19,134 bases of DNA from CAYUJH01 sp964394585 (GCA_964394585.1 CAYMYI010000081.1:1-19134), one strand, 5' to 3'; positions 1-7,008 are shown, numbered from the stretch's first letter. Numbers and translations are program-made. The notes: generated from the sequence alone by a model not told the origin.

Positions 1-311
1 TCAGCCCGATAGAGCATTTTGCCACCGTATCGGTTTACCATATTGCGGTAGGTTTCAAAAATTTGTGAGGGGCTTGGATGCGGCCGCGACGACATCTCTA
101 AAAAACTACATTGCATAAACGTTTTAGCCCCTTCCATTTGCTGTATTTCCGAATCGTCCATAGGAATTCCGAGCGATGCTATCGCCTGCGATTCTTGATA
201 TTTTACATGGAAGTTATGCACCGGCGCTAACAATGGGTTTTTTTGTTGCGCTGCGCTATATGTAATGCCGCTTACAAAACTGGCAAGGGAAAGAAATAGG
301 ATTCGTATCAT
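1..311 (-). CDS. Secreted protein of unknown function, C-terminus cut off by window edge
   Basis: An open frame reads leftward from an ATG at 311 and runs off the left edge, leaving 103 residues. The first 20 or so (MIRILFLSLASFVSG..., with a likely cleavage near SAAQQ) look like a signal peptide, so the product should be exported to the periplasm or beyond. The mature part holds a helix-like stretch ending IFETYRNMVNRYGGKMLY. This loosely recalls the N-terminal region of some OmpA-family proteins, where a tyrosine-rich helix precedes a Gly-Gly-Lys strand, but the match is too weak for a name. It lies 137 bases downstream of the porD-like gene on the same strand and may be the last gene of that operon or separate. 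No promoter or terminator is clear between them. The coding assignment is fairly safe, the function unknown. Confidence 0.7.
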   Translation of the reverse strand, partial: MIRILFLSLASFVSGITYSAAQQKNPLLAPVHNFHVKYQESQAIASLGIPMDDSEIQQMEGAKTFMQCSFLEMSSRPHPSPSQIFETYRNMVNRYGGKMLYRA

Positions 312-448
312 ATTTTAATGAAAAAGAGAGAGAGAAACTGCTCCCATCAATAATTCATCTATACATACGCTACCCTTGTAATTCTATTGTGTTTTTTAAC
401 AGAAAGGAGAGCTAAAATGGCTGTATTTATTAGAATAGGTGAGCTGGG

Positions 449-1351
449 TTACTGCTTTAGTATTTTTCGATATTCACTGCTTTGGATGGGGTCAAGTTCT
501 GTCATAATCTCTACTGCTTCCGTACGAAGAGCCATATCACCTCTTGAAAAAATATTACGAAGCTCTTCCCCTTTGGCATCAAAAAAATTATTAATCATTA
601 CCGATAGAGGCTTGGCTTCGTTTACTTTGGCAATTTCTTCGAGTACTTCTAAAATGATAGTTCTTGCCTGCTCAGGGTCTTTTTCAAACACATCGAGAGC
701 GTCTAAATGATAGCGATAAAATGCTTGGCGAAACGGCTCAAACTGGGGGCTATTTAGGTTTTCGATAATCCAATAGCGATCGCGAGTATCGCCGAATGCA
801 TTCCATCCGGGCCCTCCTTGGTCTTGCGTATTATTGAGGATATTGAGCGCGCGCTCTAAATATGGATTCCCTCCTTTAGGCGAAAAAGAATCGTAATCGA
901 GAGCAATAATGATGTAGGCATAGTACGCCAATAGCGATGTAAGCGGAGTAGTAAAGGCATTTTCTTGGAAAATGAGGGGGTCAGAGGCATTGTATGGGAA
1001 AATCCATTTGCTATCATTAAAATTGAAAATAGGCGTTTCATAATCGGTGCCATACACGGGCCGTACCGACTGAATTTGTGTATCGGCTGCAAATTGAGTA
1101 ATCGTCGATTCGGACCTTAGATTAATTAGCAAGTTACATTGGATGCGCTCGTGTTCTTCAAATTCTTGGTCGGTCCATCGCGTATTGTTCATAAAGTTCT
1201 CGATAGCCGTTTGCATACTTTCAAAAATTTGCCGCTCTTGTGTTTGCACCCTTTCTGAGTTGATAATCACATTGCAGTTTAGTTCTTGGGCAGATAGTTC
1301 CCAAATAGTAGAATGCAGTAAGAATAAGCTGATATACAATAGTTTTTTCAT
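449..1351 (-). CDS. porD: DUF4835 family protein, PorD-like type IX secretion accessory protein
   Basis: A 300-residue secreted protein with a clear signal peptide (MKKLLYISLFLLHST...ELSAQ, cleavage about residue 21-22). The mature start, QELNCNVIINSERVQTQE followed by IFESMQTAIENFMNNTRWT, is the hallmark of the DUF4835 family. That family is found across Bacteroidota and is annotated by some databases as type IX secretion component PorD. The length is normal for the family. Its position directly after coaBC is also a known Bacteroidota arrangement (from memory). The precise role of PorD is not settled, so a part in T9SS assembly or in the outer membrane is inferred from the family name. The ATG at 1351 is 57 bases downstream of the coaBC stop, suggesting cotranscription. 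Nothing looks truncated. Family membership is secure; the symbol is less so. Confidence 0.85.
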   Translation of the reverse strand: MKKLLYISLFLLHSTIWELSAQELNCNVIINSERVQTQERQIFESMQTAIENFMNNTRWTDQEFEEHERIQCNLLINLRSESTITQFAADTQIQSVRPVYGTDYETPIFNFNDSKWIFPYNASDPLIFQENAFTTPLTSLLAYYAYIIIALDYDSFSPKGGNPYLERALNILNNTQDQGGPGWNAFGDTRDRYWIIENLNSPQFEPFRQAFYRYHLDALDVFEKDPEQARTIILEVLEEIAKVNEAKPLSVMINNFFDAKGEELRNIFSRGDMALRTEAVEIMTELDPIQSSEYRKILKQ

Positions 1352-1408
1352 AGCACTAAGTTTTTTTGAGAAGCAAGAGTTGGATGAATACTGTCTGCTA
1401 CAATTAGA

Positions 1409-2635
1409 TCATTGAGAGCTGCGCATCATCTCATGGATATGAAAGAGAATATCTTTGGCAACCTCTTCCTTCGGTTTTAACGGATAAGGAAACTGTTCTG
1501 TACCTCGTAAGATGGTTATTTTATTGGTCGAATGTCCAAAGCCTGCTCCTTCATCTTGGAGGGTATTTAACACCACCATGTCAAAATTTTTTTTCTGCAT
1601 TTTTTGCTGAGCATGGGCGATGGCATCGTGGGTTTCTAGTGCAAAGCCCACATTGAGCTGAGAGGGCTTTTTTCGTTTCCCCATTTCAAAGGCAATATCG
1701 GGATTTTTTATGAGGGTAATCGATAAGGTATCCGTCTGTTTCTTAATTTTTTGCGGTGCAGGTGTTTGTGGTGTGTAATCGGAAACAGCAGCGGCAAAAA
1801 TGGCGACTTCTACCTTGGGATAGGCATGTGAGGTAGCCTCATACATTTCCTTAGCGGTTTGCACACGTACTATCGTCAAGTTAGGATGAGAAATTTCCAG
1901 GGCTACCGGGCCGCTGATAAGCGTAACCTTAGCACCTTGTTGAGCTAATTGCTTGGCTAGGGCAAACCCCATTTTTCCGCTAGAGCCGTTGCTGATGTAG
2001 CGTACCGGGTCGATAAATTCGTGGGTAGGGCCTGCTGTCACCAGAACGTTTTTGCCTGAAAAATCAAGCGATTTAGGGGTGTCAGTGGTTTCAAAATGGA
2101 CTTTTAGTGCGGTAAGGAGTTCCTCTGGTTCAGCCATCCTGCCTTTGCCTTCTAAGCCACTTGCAAGTTCTCCTTCTCTTGCCTCAATCACGGTATGCCC
2201 AAATGAGATTAGGCGCTGCAAATTTTGCTGTGTAGTAGGGTGTTGGTACATGTCTAAATCCATAGCAGGCGCTACGATTACCGGGCAACGTGCCGAAAGG
2301 TACGTAGTGAGCAGGAGATTATCGGCATATCCGTGTGCCATTGCCGCTAACGATTTTGCACTCAATGGGGCAATGAGCATGCAATCTGCCCACAATCCTA
2401 ATGCTACATGGTTATTCCAGATGCCGGTATCTTCATTACTAACCAATTGGCTCAAAACAGGCTTTTTAGATAGGGTAGCCAGGGTAAGCGCGGGGATAAA
2501 AGAAAGCGCCGAAGGTGTTGCTATTACTTGCACCTCAGCGCCCTCTTTCATTAAAAGCCGAATAAGGGTGGCTACTTTATAGGCAGCAATACTACCGGTA
2601 ATGCCTACTAAAATTTTTTTCCCTTGTAACGTCAT
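1409..2635 (-). CDS. coaBC: Bifunctional phosphopantothenoylcysteine decarboxylase / phosphopantothenate-cysteine ligase
   Basis: A cytoplasmic enzyme of two fused halves for consecutive steps of coenzyme A synthesis: ligation of 4'-phosphopantothenate with cysteine, then decarboxylation to 4'-phosphopantetheine. Residues 1-175 are the FMN-dependent CoaC half: glycine-rich GITGSIAAYK start, NNHVALGLWAD with the catalytic His76, the clamp PAMDLDMY at 123-130, and GELASGLEGKGRM at 155-167. Residues about 195-400 are the CoaB half, with LVTAGPTHEFIDPVRYISN, SSGKMG, AAAVSDY and the lysine-rich KIKK at 296-299. Two positions that are Asn125 and Cys158 in E. coli Dfp appear here as Asp126 and Ser159 (see findings). 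The frame extends two codons upstream to a TTG, but the ATG at 2635 fits the family start (MTLQGKKILVG) and lies 32 bases after the rpoZ stop, so the genes are probably cotranscribed. Total 408 residues, normal length. Confidence 0.96.
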   Translation of the reverse strand: MTLQGKKILVGITGSIAAYKVATLIRLLMKEGAEVQVIATPSALSFIPALTLATLSKKPVLSQLVSNEDTGIWNNHVALGLWADCMLIAPLSAKSLAAMAHGYADNLLLTTYLSARCPVIVAPAMDLDMYQHPTTQQNLQRLISFGHTVIEAREGELASGLEGKGRMAEPEELLTALKVHFETTDTPKSLDFSGKNVLVTAGPTHEFIDPVRYISNGSSGKMGFALAKQLAQQGAKVTLISGPVALEISHPNLTIVRVQTAKEMYEATSHAYPKVEVAIFAAAVSDYTPQTPAPQKIKKQTDTLSITLIKNPDIAFEMGKRKKPSQLNVGFALETHDAIAHAQQKMQKKNFDMVVLNTLQDEGAGFGHSTNKITILRGTEQFPYPLKPKEEVAKDILFHIHEMMRSSQ

Positions 2636-2667
2636 ATACAAGATTACCTGTGTGTGGCAAACGTTAC

Positions 2668-2997
2668 TTAAAAATCTAGGTAGGCGTCTTCGTCTTCTTC
2701 CGGGCGAGTGAAATGAATTTCGCTATTCAAAAACTCTTCGGTAGCCAACGTAGTAGGCTTAGGCATTTTTTCGTAGTGCTTTGAAATGTCGATTTGCTCA
2801 CGGTTTTCAAAAACTTCTTCGAGGTTATCAACCGTAGACTCAAACGTGGCCAATTTGGTGCTTAATTCTTCTTTTACTCTAGAGGCTACTTGGCGCGAGC
2901 GTTTTGAGATAATCACCACCGAAGCATACACATTATCAGTGCCTTGGGTAAGCTCGGGGAGGTCTCTTGTAACAAGGGATGCACTAATCTGATTCAT
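2668..2997 (-). CDS. rpoZ: DNA-directed RNA polymerase omega subunit (Rpb6/RpoZ family)
   Basis: A 109-residue cytoplasmic protein with the omega/Rpb6 core near its N-terminus: LTQGTDNVYASVVIISKRSRQVA (residues about 16-38), where the Asn-x-Tyr and the Ala-Arg/Lys-Ala-like helix normally contact the beta-prime subunit, followed by helices and an acidic tail ending EEDEDAYLDF. Omega helps fold and place beta-prime in RNA polymerase. The acidic C-terminal extension is common in Bacteroidota versions. The gene sits 48 bases after bamD and 32 bases before the coaBC ATG on the same strand, in the conserved Bacteroidota order bamD-rpoZ-coaBC. In many other phyla rpoZ also adjoins the CoA gene, which supports the call. 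The ATG at 2997 is the only sensible start. Confidence 0.93.
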   Translation of the reverse strand: MNQISASLVTRDLPELTQGTDNVYASVVIISKRSRQVASRVKEELSTKLATFESTVDNLEEVFENREQIDISKHYEKMPKPTTLATEEFLNSEIHFTRPEEDEDAYLDF

Positions 2998-3045
2998 AAT
3001 TTGATGTATTTAAAGATAATTGAAATCAATAGAAAAAAACACACT

Positions 3046-3834
3046 TTACAGTGTTTGTAGTTCGCGTTGGGCGTTTACATAGATTTGTTCTGCCTTCTCA
3101 AGAAGGGGAGAGTTTTCGTACCGTTCGATAAATTGTAAGTAATCGTCGATGACAATTTGAAAACGCTCTGCTTTCAACGATTGGATGCTAATTTTTGCCA
3201 ATTCGTATTCTGCTTCTATTTTTTTTAATGCAGCATCTTCTCGCATTTTAGAGTCGGGAAAATCTTTGCCAAAGTTATCGAGGGCTACTACGGCAGCTTT
3301 GTATCGGCGGAGCCGTAAATAATTTACAGCAATTTCGTATCCTTTTCTTTCCAAACGCGCTCTTAATTTTTGTATATGGTTAAATGCTTTTTCGGCAAAT
3401 TCCCCATCAGGATACAAATTGATGACGTCTTGCAAAGCGCTGATTGCCGCTTGCGTACCCGATTGGTCTAGGTTGTACTGCGGAGTGCCTAAATATTGCG
3501 AATACGCGTGCATGTATAAGGCTTCTTCGGCGCGTTCGCTTCTTCGGTAGGTATCGAAAAACGATTTGAAGTAATGTGCACTCAGCAAGTACTGTTGTTG
3601 GTAGAATTGGCAATAAGCATAATAAAACTGCACTTGTTCAGCTTTGGCACTACCGATTAGATTGGGGATGAGTTCTTCGAACAGAAGCCCAGCACGGTAA
3701 TAGTCTTCTTCATCGTAATAATCAAGTGCCGCATTGTAGCGAGCTTCGGGGTCAGGGTTACGTTGAATGGAAACAAGCCGGCTACACGAAGAAAGTGCGA
3801 CCAATACTATAAAAATGAATGCTTTACGTATCAT
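3046..3834 (-). CDS. bamD: Outer membrane assembly lipoprotein BamD
   Basis: A 262-residue lipoprotein. The signal sequence ends in a lipobox ALSSC with the acylated cysteine at residue 17. The rest is a string of tetratricopeptide-like helices: ARYNAALDYYDEEDYYRAG (about 31-49), an FYYAYCQFYQQQY helix, LLSAHYFKSFFDTYRRSERAEEALY, and later IDDYLQFIERYENSPLLEKAEQI. This arrangement and length match BamD (YfiO), which binds BamA in the periplasm and helps insert beta-barrel proteins. It heads the group bamD-rpoZ-coaBC-porD. A Bacteroidota-type promoter lies directly before its ATG, close enough that the transcript may have almost no leader (see findings). No internal alternative start would leave the lipobox intact, so the ATG at 3834 is favoured. 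Confidence 0.93.
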   Translation of the reverse strand: MIRKAFIFIVLVALSSCSRLVSIQRNPDPEARYNAALDYYDEEDYYRAGLLFEELIPNLIGSAKAEQVQFYYAYCQFYQQQYLLSAHYFKSFFDTYRRSERAEEALYMHAYSQYLGTPQYNLDQSGTQAAISALQDVINLYPDGEFAEKAFNHIQKLRARLERKGYEIAVNYLRLRRYKAAVVALDNFGKDFPDSKMREDAALKKIEAEYELAKISIQSLKAERFQIVIDDYLQFIERYENSPLLEKAEQIYVNAQRELQTL

Positions 3835-3841
3835 AGGATTG

Positions 3842-3873
3842 CAAAATTAGTAGAGTTTTCGAGTTTACTCCAA
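3842..3873 (-). promoter_or_regulatory. Bacteroidota-type promoter for bamD operon
   Basis: On the minus strand the sequence TAATTTTG (3849 down to 3842) matches the Bacteroidota -7 consensus TAnnTTTG exactly. A TTTG-type -33 element (CAAA on the plus strand, from 3871) lies 21 bases further upstream, near the usual spacing. The predicted transcription start falls within a few bases of the bamD ATG at 3834. It lies between the aspS terminator and bamD, as expected for an independent promoter. Confidence 0.5.
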
Positions 3874-3892
3874 AAAGAATGTGGGCTTTACG

Positions 3893-3928
3893 AAAAAGCC
3901 GCTACTGTATAGTAATTCAGTAACGGCT
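3893..3928 (-). terminator. Rho-independent terminator after aspS
   Basis: Arms 3897-3907 (AGCCGCTACTG) and 3918-3928 (CAGTAACGGCT) pair over 11 positions. The single imperfect pair is a G-U wobble in minus-strand RNA. The loop is 10 bases. On the minus strand the stem is followed by a short T run (3897-3893). It begins about 30 bases after the aspS stop codon and separates aspS from bamD. Confidence 0.75.
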
Positions 3929-3941
3929 CTTAGGGTTGTTT

Positions 3942-3962
3942 ATAGCCTTTTGGTAAGGCTAT
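3942..3962. repeat. Perfect short inverted repeat across the aspS stop codon
   Basis: ATAGCCTT (3942-3949) and AAGGCTAT (3955-3962) form a perfect 8-base-pair hairpin with a 5-base loop, covering the aspS stop codon (3959-3961). Neither strand carries a T run after it, so it is not a terminator by itself. It may act as a 3'-end stem just ahead of the true terminator. Confidence 0.45.
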
Positions 3963-5710
3963 TCGGCACGAGAAGAAATATGTAATTCTTTCAGCTGTTC
4001 GTCGTTAGCAGGCGAAGGCGAATCAATCATAACATCTCTTCCTGAAGTATTTTTAGGGAAGGCGATATAATCGCGGATGGAATCAGATCCACCCATTAAA
4101 GCGCAGAGGCGGTCGAAACCGAAAGCAATTCCGCCATGAGGAGGCGCTCCATATTCAAAAGCATCTAGCAAGAATCCAAACTGAGCTTTTGCTTCTTCAG
4201 GGGTAAAGCCGAGGGCATCGAACATTTTTTCTTGTACCCCTCTATCATGAATACGGATGGAGCCTCCGCCGATTTCAACGCCATTGATTACCAAATCGTA
4301 TGCATTGGCGCGTACGTCGCCGGGTGTATCGGCTAGTTTGGGTAGATCCTGGGCAATAGGAGAGGTAAACGGGTGGTGCATAGCATGCCAGCGTTGTGTT
4401 TCATCGTCGTATTCGAGCAGCGGGAAATTGAGCACCCAAAGTGGCTTAAACGTATTACGATCTCGTAACCCTAGCGTTTCTCCCATATGCAAACGCAGTT
4501 CGCTCATTGCCTTTCGCGTAGGTTTTAATTCCCCTGAAAGAATGAGCAGTAAGTCTCCGGGTTTTGCTTTACAGGTGGCAGCCCACTCTTTTAAGTCTTC
4601 TTCGTTGTAGAATTTATCCACTGACGATTTAAAAGAGCCATCTTCATTACATTTTACATATACCAACCCTTTAGCACCAATTTGGGGGCGTTTTACCCAG
4701 TTGGTAAGCGCATCGAGTTGTTTTCGGGTATATTCGGCACATCCTTGTGCACAAATTCCTAATACGATTTCCGCATCATCAAACACTTTAAAGTCTTTAC
4801 CTTGTGCGAGTGGGGTGAGGTCGTTAAATTCCATTCCGAACCGAATATCTGGCTTATCGTTTCCATAAAGGCGCATTGCATCGACATATTCCATACGAGG
4901 AAATTCCTCCATACTCAGCCCTTTTACTTCTTGGAATAAGTATTTGACCAACCCTTCAAAGGTTTGCAAGATATCTTCTTGAGTAACGAATGACATCTCG
5001 CAGTCGATTTGCGTAAACTCGGGCTGCCGGTCGGCTCTGAGGTCTTCGTCGCGGAAACATTTTACCAGTTGGTAGTAGCGGTCAAAGCCCGAAACCATCA
5101 GAATTTGCTTAAAGGTTTGTGGCGATTGGGGGAGCGCATAAAACTCTCCGGGGTTCATGCGCGAAGGCACTAAGAAATCGCGGGCACCTTCCGGAGTCGA
5201 TTTGATGAGCACAGGAGTTTCCACTTCGATAAATTGTTGCCCATCGAGGTAACTGCGGGTGTGTTTTGCTAATTGATGGCGCAGTAAAAGACTGTTGCGC
5301 ACCGGATTACGGCGCAAATCGAGGTAGCGGTATTTCATGCGTAGATCTTCGCCCCCATCGGTTTCATCTTCTATAAGGAAAGGAGGTGTTTTAGAGCGGT
5401 TCAGAACGGTAAGTTGGTTTACCTGAATTTCAATGTCGCCTGTGGGTATTTTATCGTTTTTAGAATAGCGTTCCATTACCTCGCCTTCTACCTGTAGTAC
5501 AAACTCCCTCCCGAGTTTTTTGCTTTCTTCTAAAATTTTGGGGGAGGTGATGCCCTCTTCAAAAACAAGTTGAGTAATGCCATATCGGTCGCGGAGGTCA
5601 ATCCATAGTACTTTGCCTTTATCGCGAGTACGCTGCACCCATCCGCTCAGGGTAACTTGTTGCCCTACATGAGCTATCCGAAGTTCGCCACAAGTATGCG
5701 TTCTGTACAT
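3959..5710 (-). CDS. aspS: Aspartyl-tRNA synthetase, bacterial type
   Basis: A 583-residue class II synthetase that charges tRNA-Asp in the cytoplasm. The N-terminal OB-fold anticodon-binding domain (about 1-105) includes GWVQRTRDKGKVLWIDLRDR. Class II motif 1 lies around residues 161-184 (IEVETPVLIKSTPEGARDF), motif 2 at 219-236 (FRDEDLRADRQPEFTQID) and motif 3 at 527-535 (GIAFGFDRL). Between motifs 2 and 3 sits the GAD insertion of bacterial AspRS (roughly 290-430). Length and domain order are normal. Residue 31, one of those linked to discrimination between tRNA-Asp and tRNA-Asn, is Lys, so specificity cannot be read from it (see findings). The ATG at 5710 gives the standard MYRTHTCGEL start. 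The gene is flanked by terminators on both sides, so it is probably a single-gene transcript. Confidence 0.97.
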   Translation of the reverse strand: MYRTHTCGELRIAHVGQQVTLSGWVQRTRDKGKVLWIDLRDRYGITQLVFEEGITSPKILEESKKLGREFVLQVEGEVMERYSKNDKIPTGDIEIQVNQLTVLNRSKTPPFLIEDETDGGEDLRMKYRYLDLRRNPVRNSLLLRHQLAKHTRSYLDGQQFIEVETPVLIKSTPEGARDFLVPSRMNPGEFYALPQSPQTFKQILMVSGFDRYYQLVKCFRDEDLRADRQPEFTQIDCEMSFVTQEDILQTFEGLVKYLFQEVKGLSMEEFPRMEYVDAMRLYGNDKPDIRFGMEFNDLTPLAQGKDFKVFDDAEIVLGICAQGCAEYTRKQLDALTNWVKRPQIGAKGLVYVKCNEDGSFKSSVDKFYNEEDLKEWAATCKAKPGDLLLILSGELKPTRKAMSELRLHMGETLGLRDRNTFKPLWVLNFPLLEYDDETQRWHAMHHPFTSPIAQDLPKLADTPGDVRANAYDLVINGVEIGGGSIRIHDRGVQEKMFDALGFTPEEAKAQFGFLLDAFEYGAPPHGGIAFGFDRLCALMGGSDSIRDYIAFPKNTSGRDVMIDSPSPANDEQLKELHISSRAE

Positions 5711-5811
5711 AGTTAATTATTACTGATTAAAGAGATGATTCTTGAAACTAGCGCAATATTACAGAGAACTCACTGAAGATTGTTTCTTTTTTACAGAATT
5801 GGCGTTCAGAT

Positions 5812-5852
5812 AAAAAAAATCGCTGTTCTTAGCAACATAAGAACAGCGATTT
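5812..5852 (-). terminator. Strong rho-independent terminator of the 45-residue gene
   Basis: A perfect 15-base inverted repeat (5817-5831 and 5838-5852, core CGCTGTTCTTA / TAAGAACAGCG) with a 6-base loop. On the minus strand it runs straight into a tract of eight T (5819-5812). It is the strongest terminator in the window. It points leftward and lies 71 bases downstream of the small gene ending at 5924, insulating that gene from aspS. Confidence 0.9.
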
Positions 5853-5923
5853 CCAACACAAAAGTGATTTTGTAGTAGAGTGATGATAGGTTACGTAGGA
5901 ATTGAAATCATGCAAAAACCAGA

Positions 5924-6061
5924 TTACTTGCTCCCACCTTTACTAGAACCGGCAGGCATTAAGTTTTTGAGGTAAGCTTCAGATACATTGCTGCGCTCAC
6001 GGTAGATCTTCAAAATCACCTTCTTGCGGATCGGACTTGTGTTAGCAATGCTATTTCTCAT
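5924..6061 (-). CDS. Small basic protein of 45 residues, function unknown
   Basis: Reading leftward from an ATG at 6061 to a TAA at 5924-5926 gives 45 residues, beginning MRNSIANTSPIRKKVIL and ending LMPAGSSKGGSK. It has ten Lys/Arg and only two Glu, so it is strongly basic. A helix is likely over about residues 11-36, followed by a flexible Gly/Ser/Lys tail. I do not recognise a family. Support for a real gene: a strong dedicated terminator lies 71 bases downstream with no other minus-strand gene to serve, a possible Bacteroidota promoter lies upstream, and local composition is richer in G and C than the flanking AT-rich spacer. Basic charge and size suggest nucleic-acid or ribosome binding, but that is a guess. 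A non-coding RNA ending at the same terminator is the alternative. Confidence 0.6.
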   Translation of the reverse strand: MRNSIANTSPIRKKVILKIYRERSNVSEAYLKNLMPAGSSKGGSK

Positions 6062-6092
6062 GACTCACTTGGTTTAAAACGATTCACAGTAG

Positions 6093-6123
6093 TAAATGTA
6101 TGTTAACTATACTGAAATATCAA
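6093..6123 (-). promoter_or_regulatory. Possible promoter of the 45-residue gene
   Basis: On the minus strand TACATTTA (6100-6093) matches seven of eight positions of the TAnnTTTG element counting the free ones. A TTG lies 20 bases upstream (CAA at 6121-6123 on the plus strand). The start site would fall about 25 bases before the ATG at 6061. The sequence is AT-rich, so chance is a real possibility. Confidence 0.35.
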
Positions 6124-6604
6124 CAGTTTAGTTTGAGCAACATGGCTCTTAATACTACGGAAATCAATATTTGAAGTTATGCTTCGAGTTTTATTCTACC
6201 AGAATTGTGCTAAAAATGAACAAAAATTAAAAAAACATACATGGCTATTTGTGTCAATTTTATGGCGTTTTTCTTTGAATAACCTAATTTATCCTTTAAA
6301 AAGTATCAAAAAACAACTAATTCTTACTTTGCCTAATTCCAAGAAAAAATTTCACTTTATTGAGATAGAGCCAGATTTTTTACTAGTAACCTGCCGTTTA
6401 TTCTACTATAGAAATGCTAAAATGTAGAACCCTGCTCTTTTTTTGGGAACAGACGAGTATGCCGTTATGCTAACCCCTATTAGATATCCCAAAGTTTAAA
6501 AAGATTTAGAGACTGACAGAATTGGCTTGCCGGAGGTTTTAACGATTGATTTGACCTAACGCCTTGTAATACGAGTTGTATGATGAAAGGCTCTCTGTAT
6601 TTTT
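6124..6604. other. Gene-free AT-rich spacer
   Basis: About 480 bases between the small gene and the 103-residue gene. The only open frame of note (plus strand, 6179-6427, 82 codons) is dominated by Lys, Leu, Phe and Asn from AT-rich codons, and I do not accept it. I find no convincing hairpin terminator, tRNA fold or repeat. The right end holds a run of T (6600-6606) at the stop of the 103-residue gene, without a stem. Confidence 0.5.
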
Positions 6605-6916
6605 TTACTCTTCGGCTAAGCATAGTAAGGTGCTTTCAGCACGCCCTAACCGCAAACTGGTGAAAATATAAAACATCGTTTCGCCATGGCGGAAATAAGA
6701 GAACACCCTTCCATGTTGTTTGGCAATTATCTGAGTGTTTTTTTCCATATCAGCCAAATACATTTGATCTTCTTGTAAAAGCGCATACTCGGGCATAGGT
6801 TCAAAGTTTTGTAGCTGATGTTTTTTTAACACGTATTCTGTGCTAAGTGCAAACTCTTTCATTTTTTTCGCTGCTTGCGGTGTAACAACAACGTTTCCTA
6901 GCTTGAAATGCGCCAT
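6605..6916 (-). CDS. Small cytoplasmic protein of unknown function
   Basis: A 103-residue protein without signal peptide or membrane segment. The order of conserved-looking pieces recalls a widespread family of about 100-residue hypothetical proteins, often seen on plasmids and in accessory regions. An opening FxLGxVVxTPxA is matched here by FKLGNVVVTPQA at residues 4-15. A later L-x-RH is matched by LKKH at about 30-33. The ending GR-x-x-S-Y...GxxxWIxTxxxRSxTTxLxPEE is matched by GRVFSYFRHGETMFYIFTS and ESTLLCLAEE. The usual GDWG turn is missing, so this is a divergent member at best. The similarity is from memory and the family has no known function to transfer. It is transcribed divergently from the 261-residue gene across 92 bases. 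The ATG at 6916 is the natural start. Confidence 0.75.
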   Translation of the reverse strand: MAHFKLGNVVVTPQAAKKMKEFALSTEYVLKKHQLQNFEPMPEYALLQEDQMYLADMEKNTQIIAKQHGRVFSYFRHGETMFYIFTSLRLGRAESTLLCLAEE

Positions 6917-7008
6917 ACTAAAAGCGAGTTACATAATTGCCATTGAAATTAGTAAAACGAGTGCTATTTTTCTTATTATAATAGTGTATTACGTTTTTTA
7001 GAAGCAAC

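Noticed and set aside
387..710. Plus-strand frame of 107 codons, with an AGAAAGGAG stretch before a possible ATG at 417.
   Set aside because: Most of it lies antisense to the porD-like gene. The purine-rich stretch is weak evidence in a phylum that rarely uses Shine-Dalgarno sites.
2052..2582. Plus-strand frame of 176 codons opposite coaBC.
   Set aside because: Antisense shadow of a clear coaBC gene with Ser/Cys/Ala-rich composition.
6179..6427. Plus-strand frame of 82 codons in the AT-rich spacer, with a stretch FHFIEIEPDFLL that faintly recalls the start of a LytTR domain.
   Set aside because: The amino-acid mix (Lys, Leu, Phe, Asn) is what AT-rich noise gives, the resemblance covers a few residues only, and the rest of a LytTR domain is absent in any frame.
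6594..6606. T run at the end of the 103-residue gene as a terminator.
   Set aside because: No stem of more than five pairs stands before the T run in the correct orientation.
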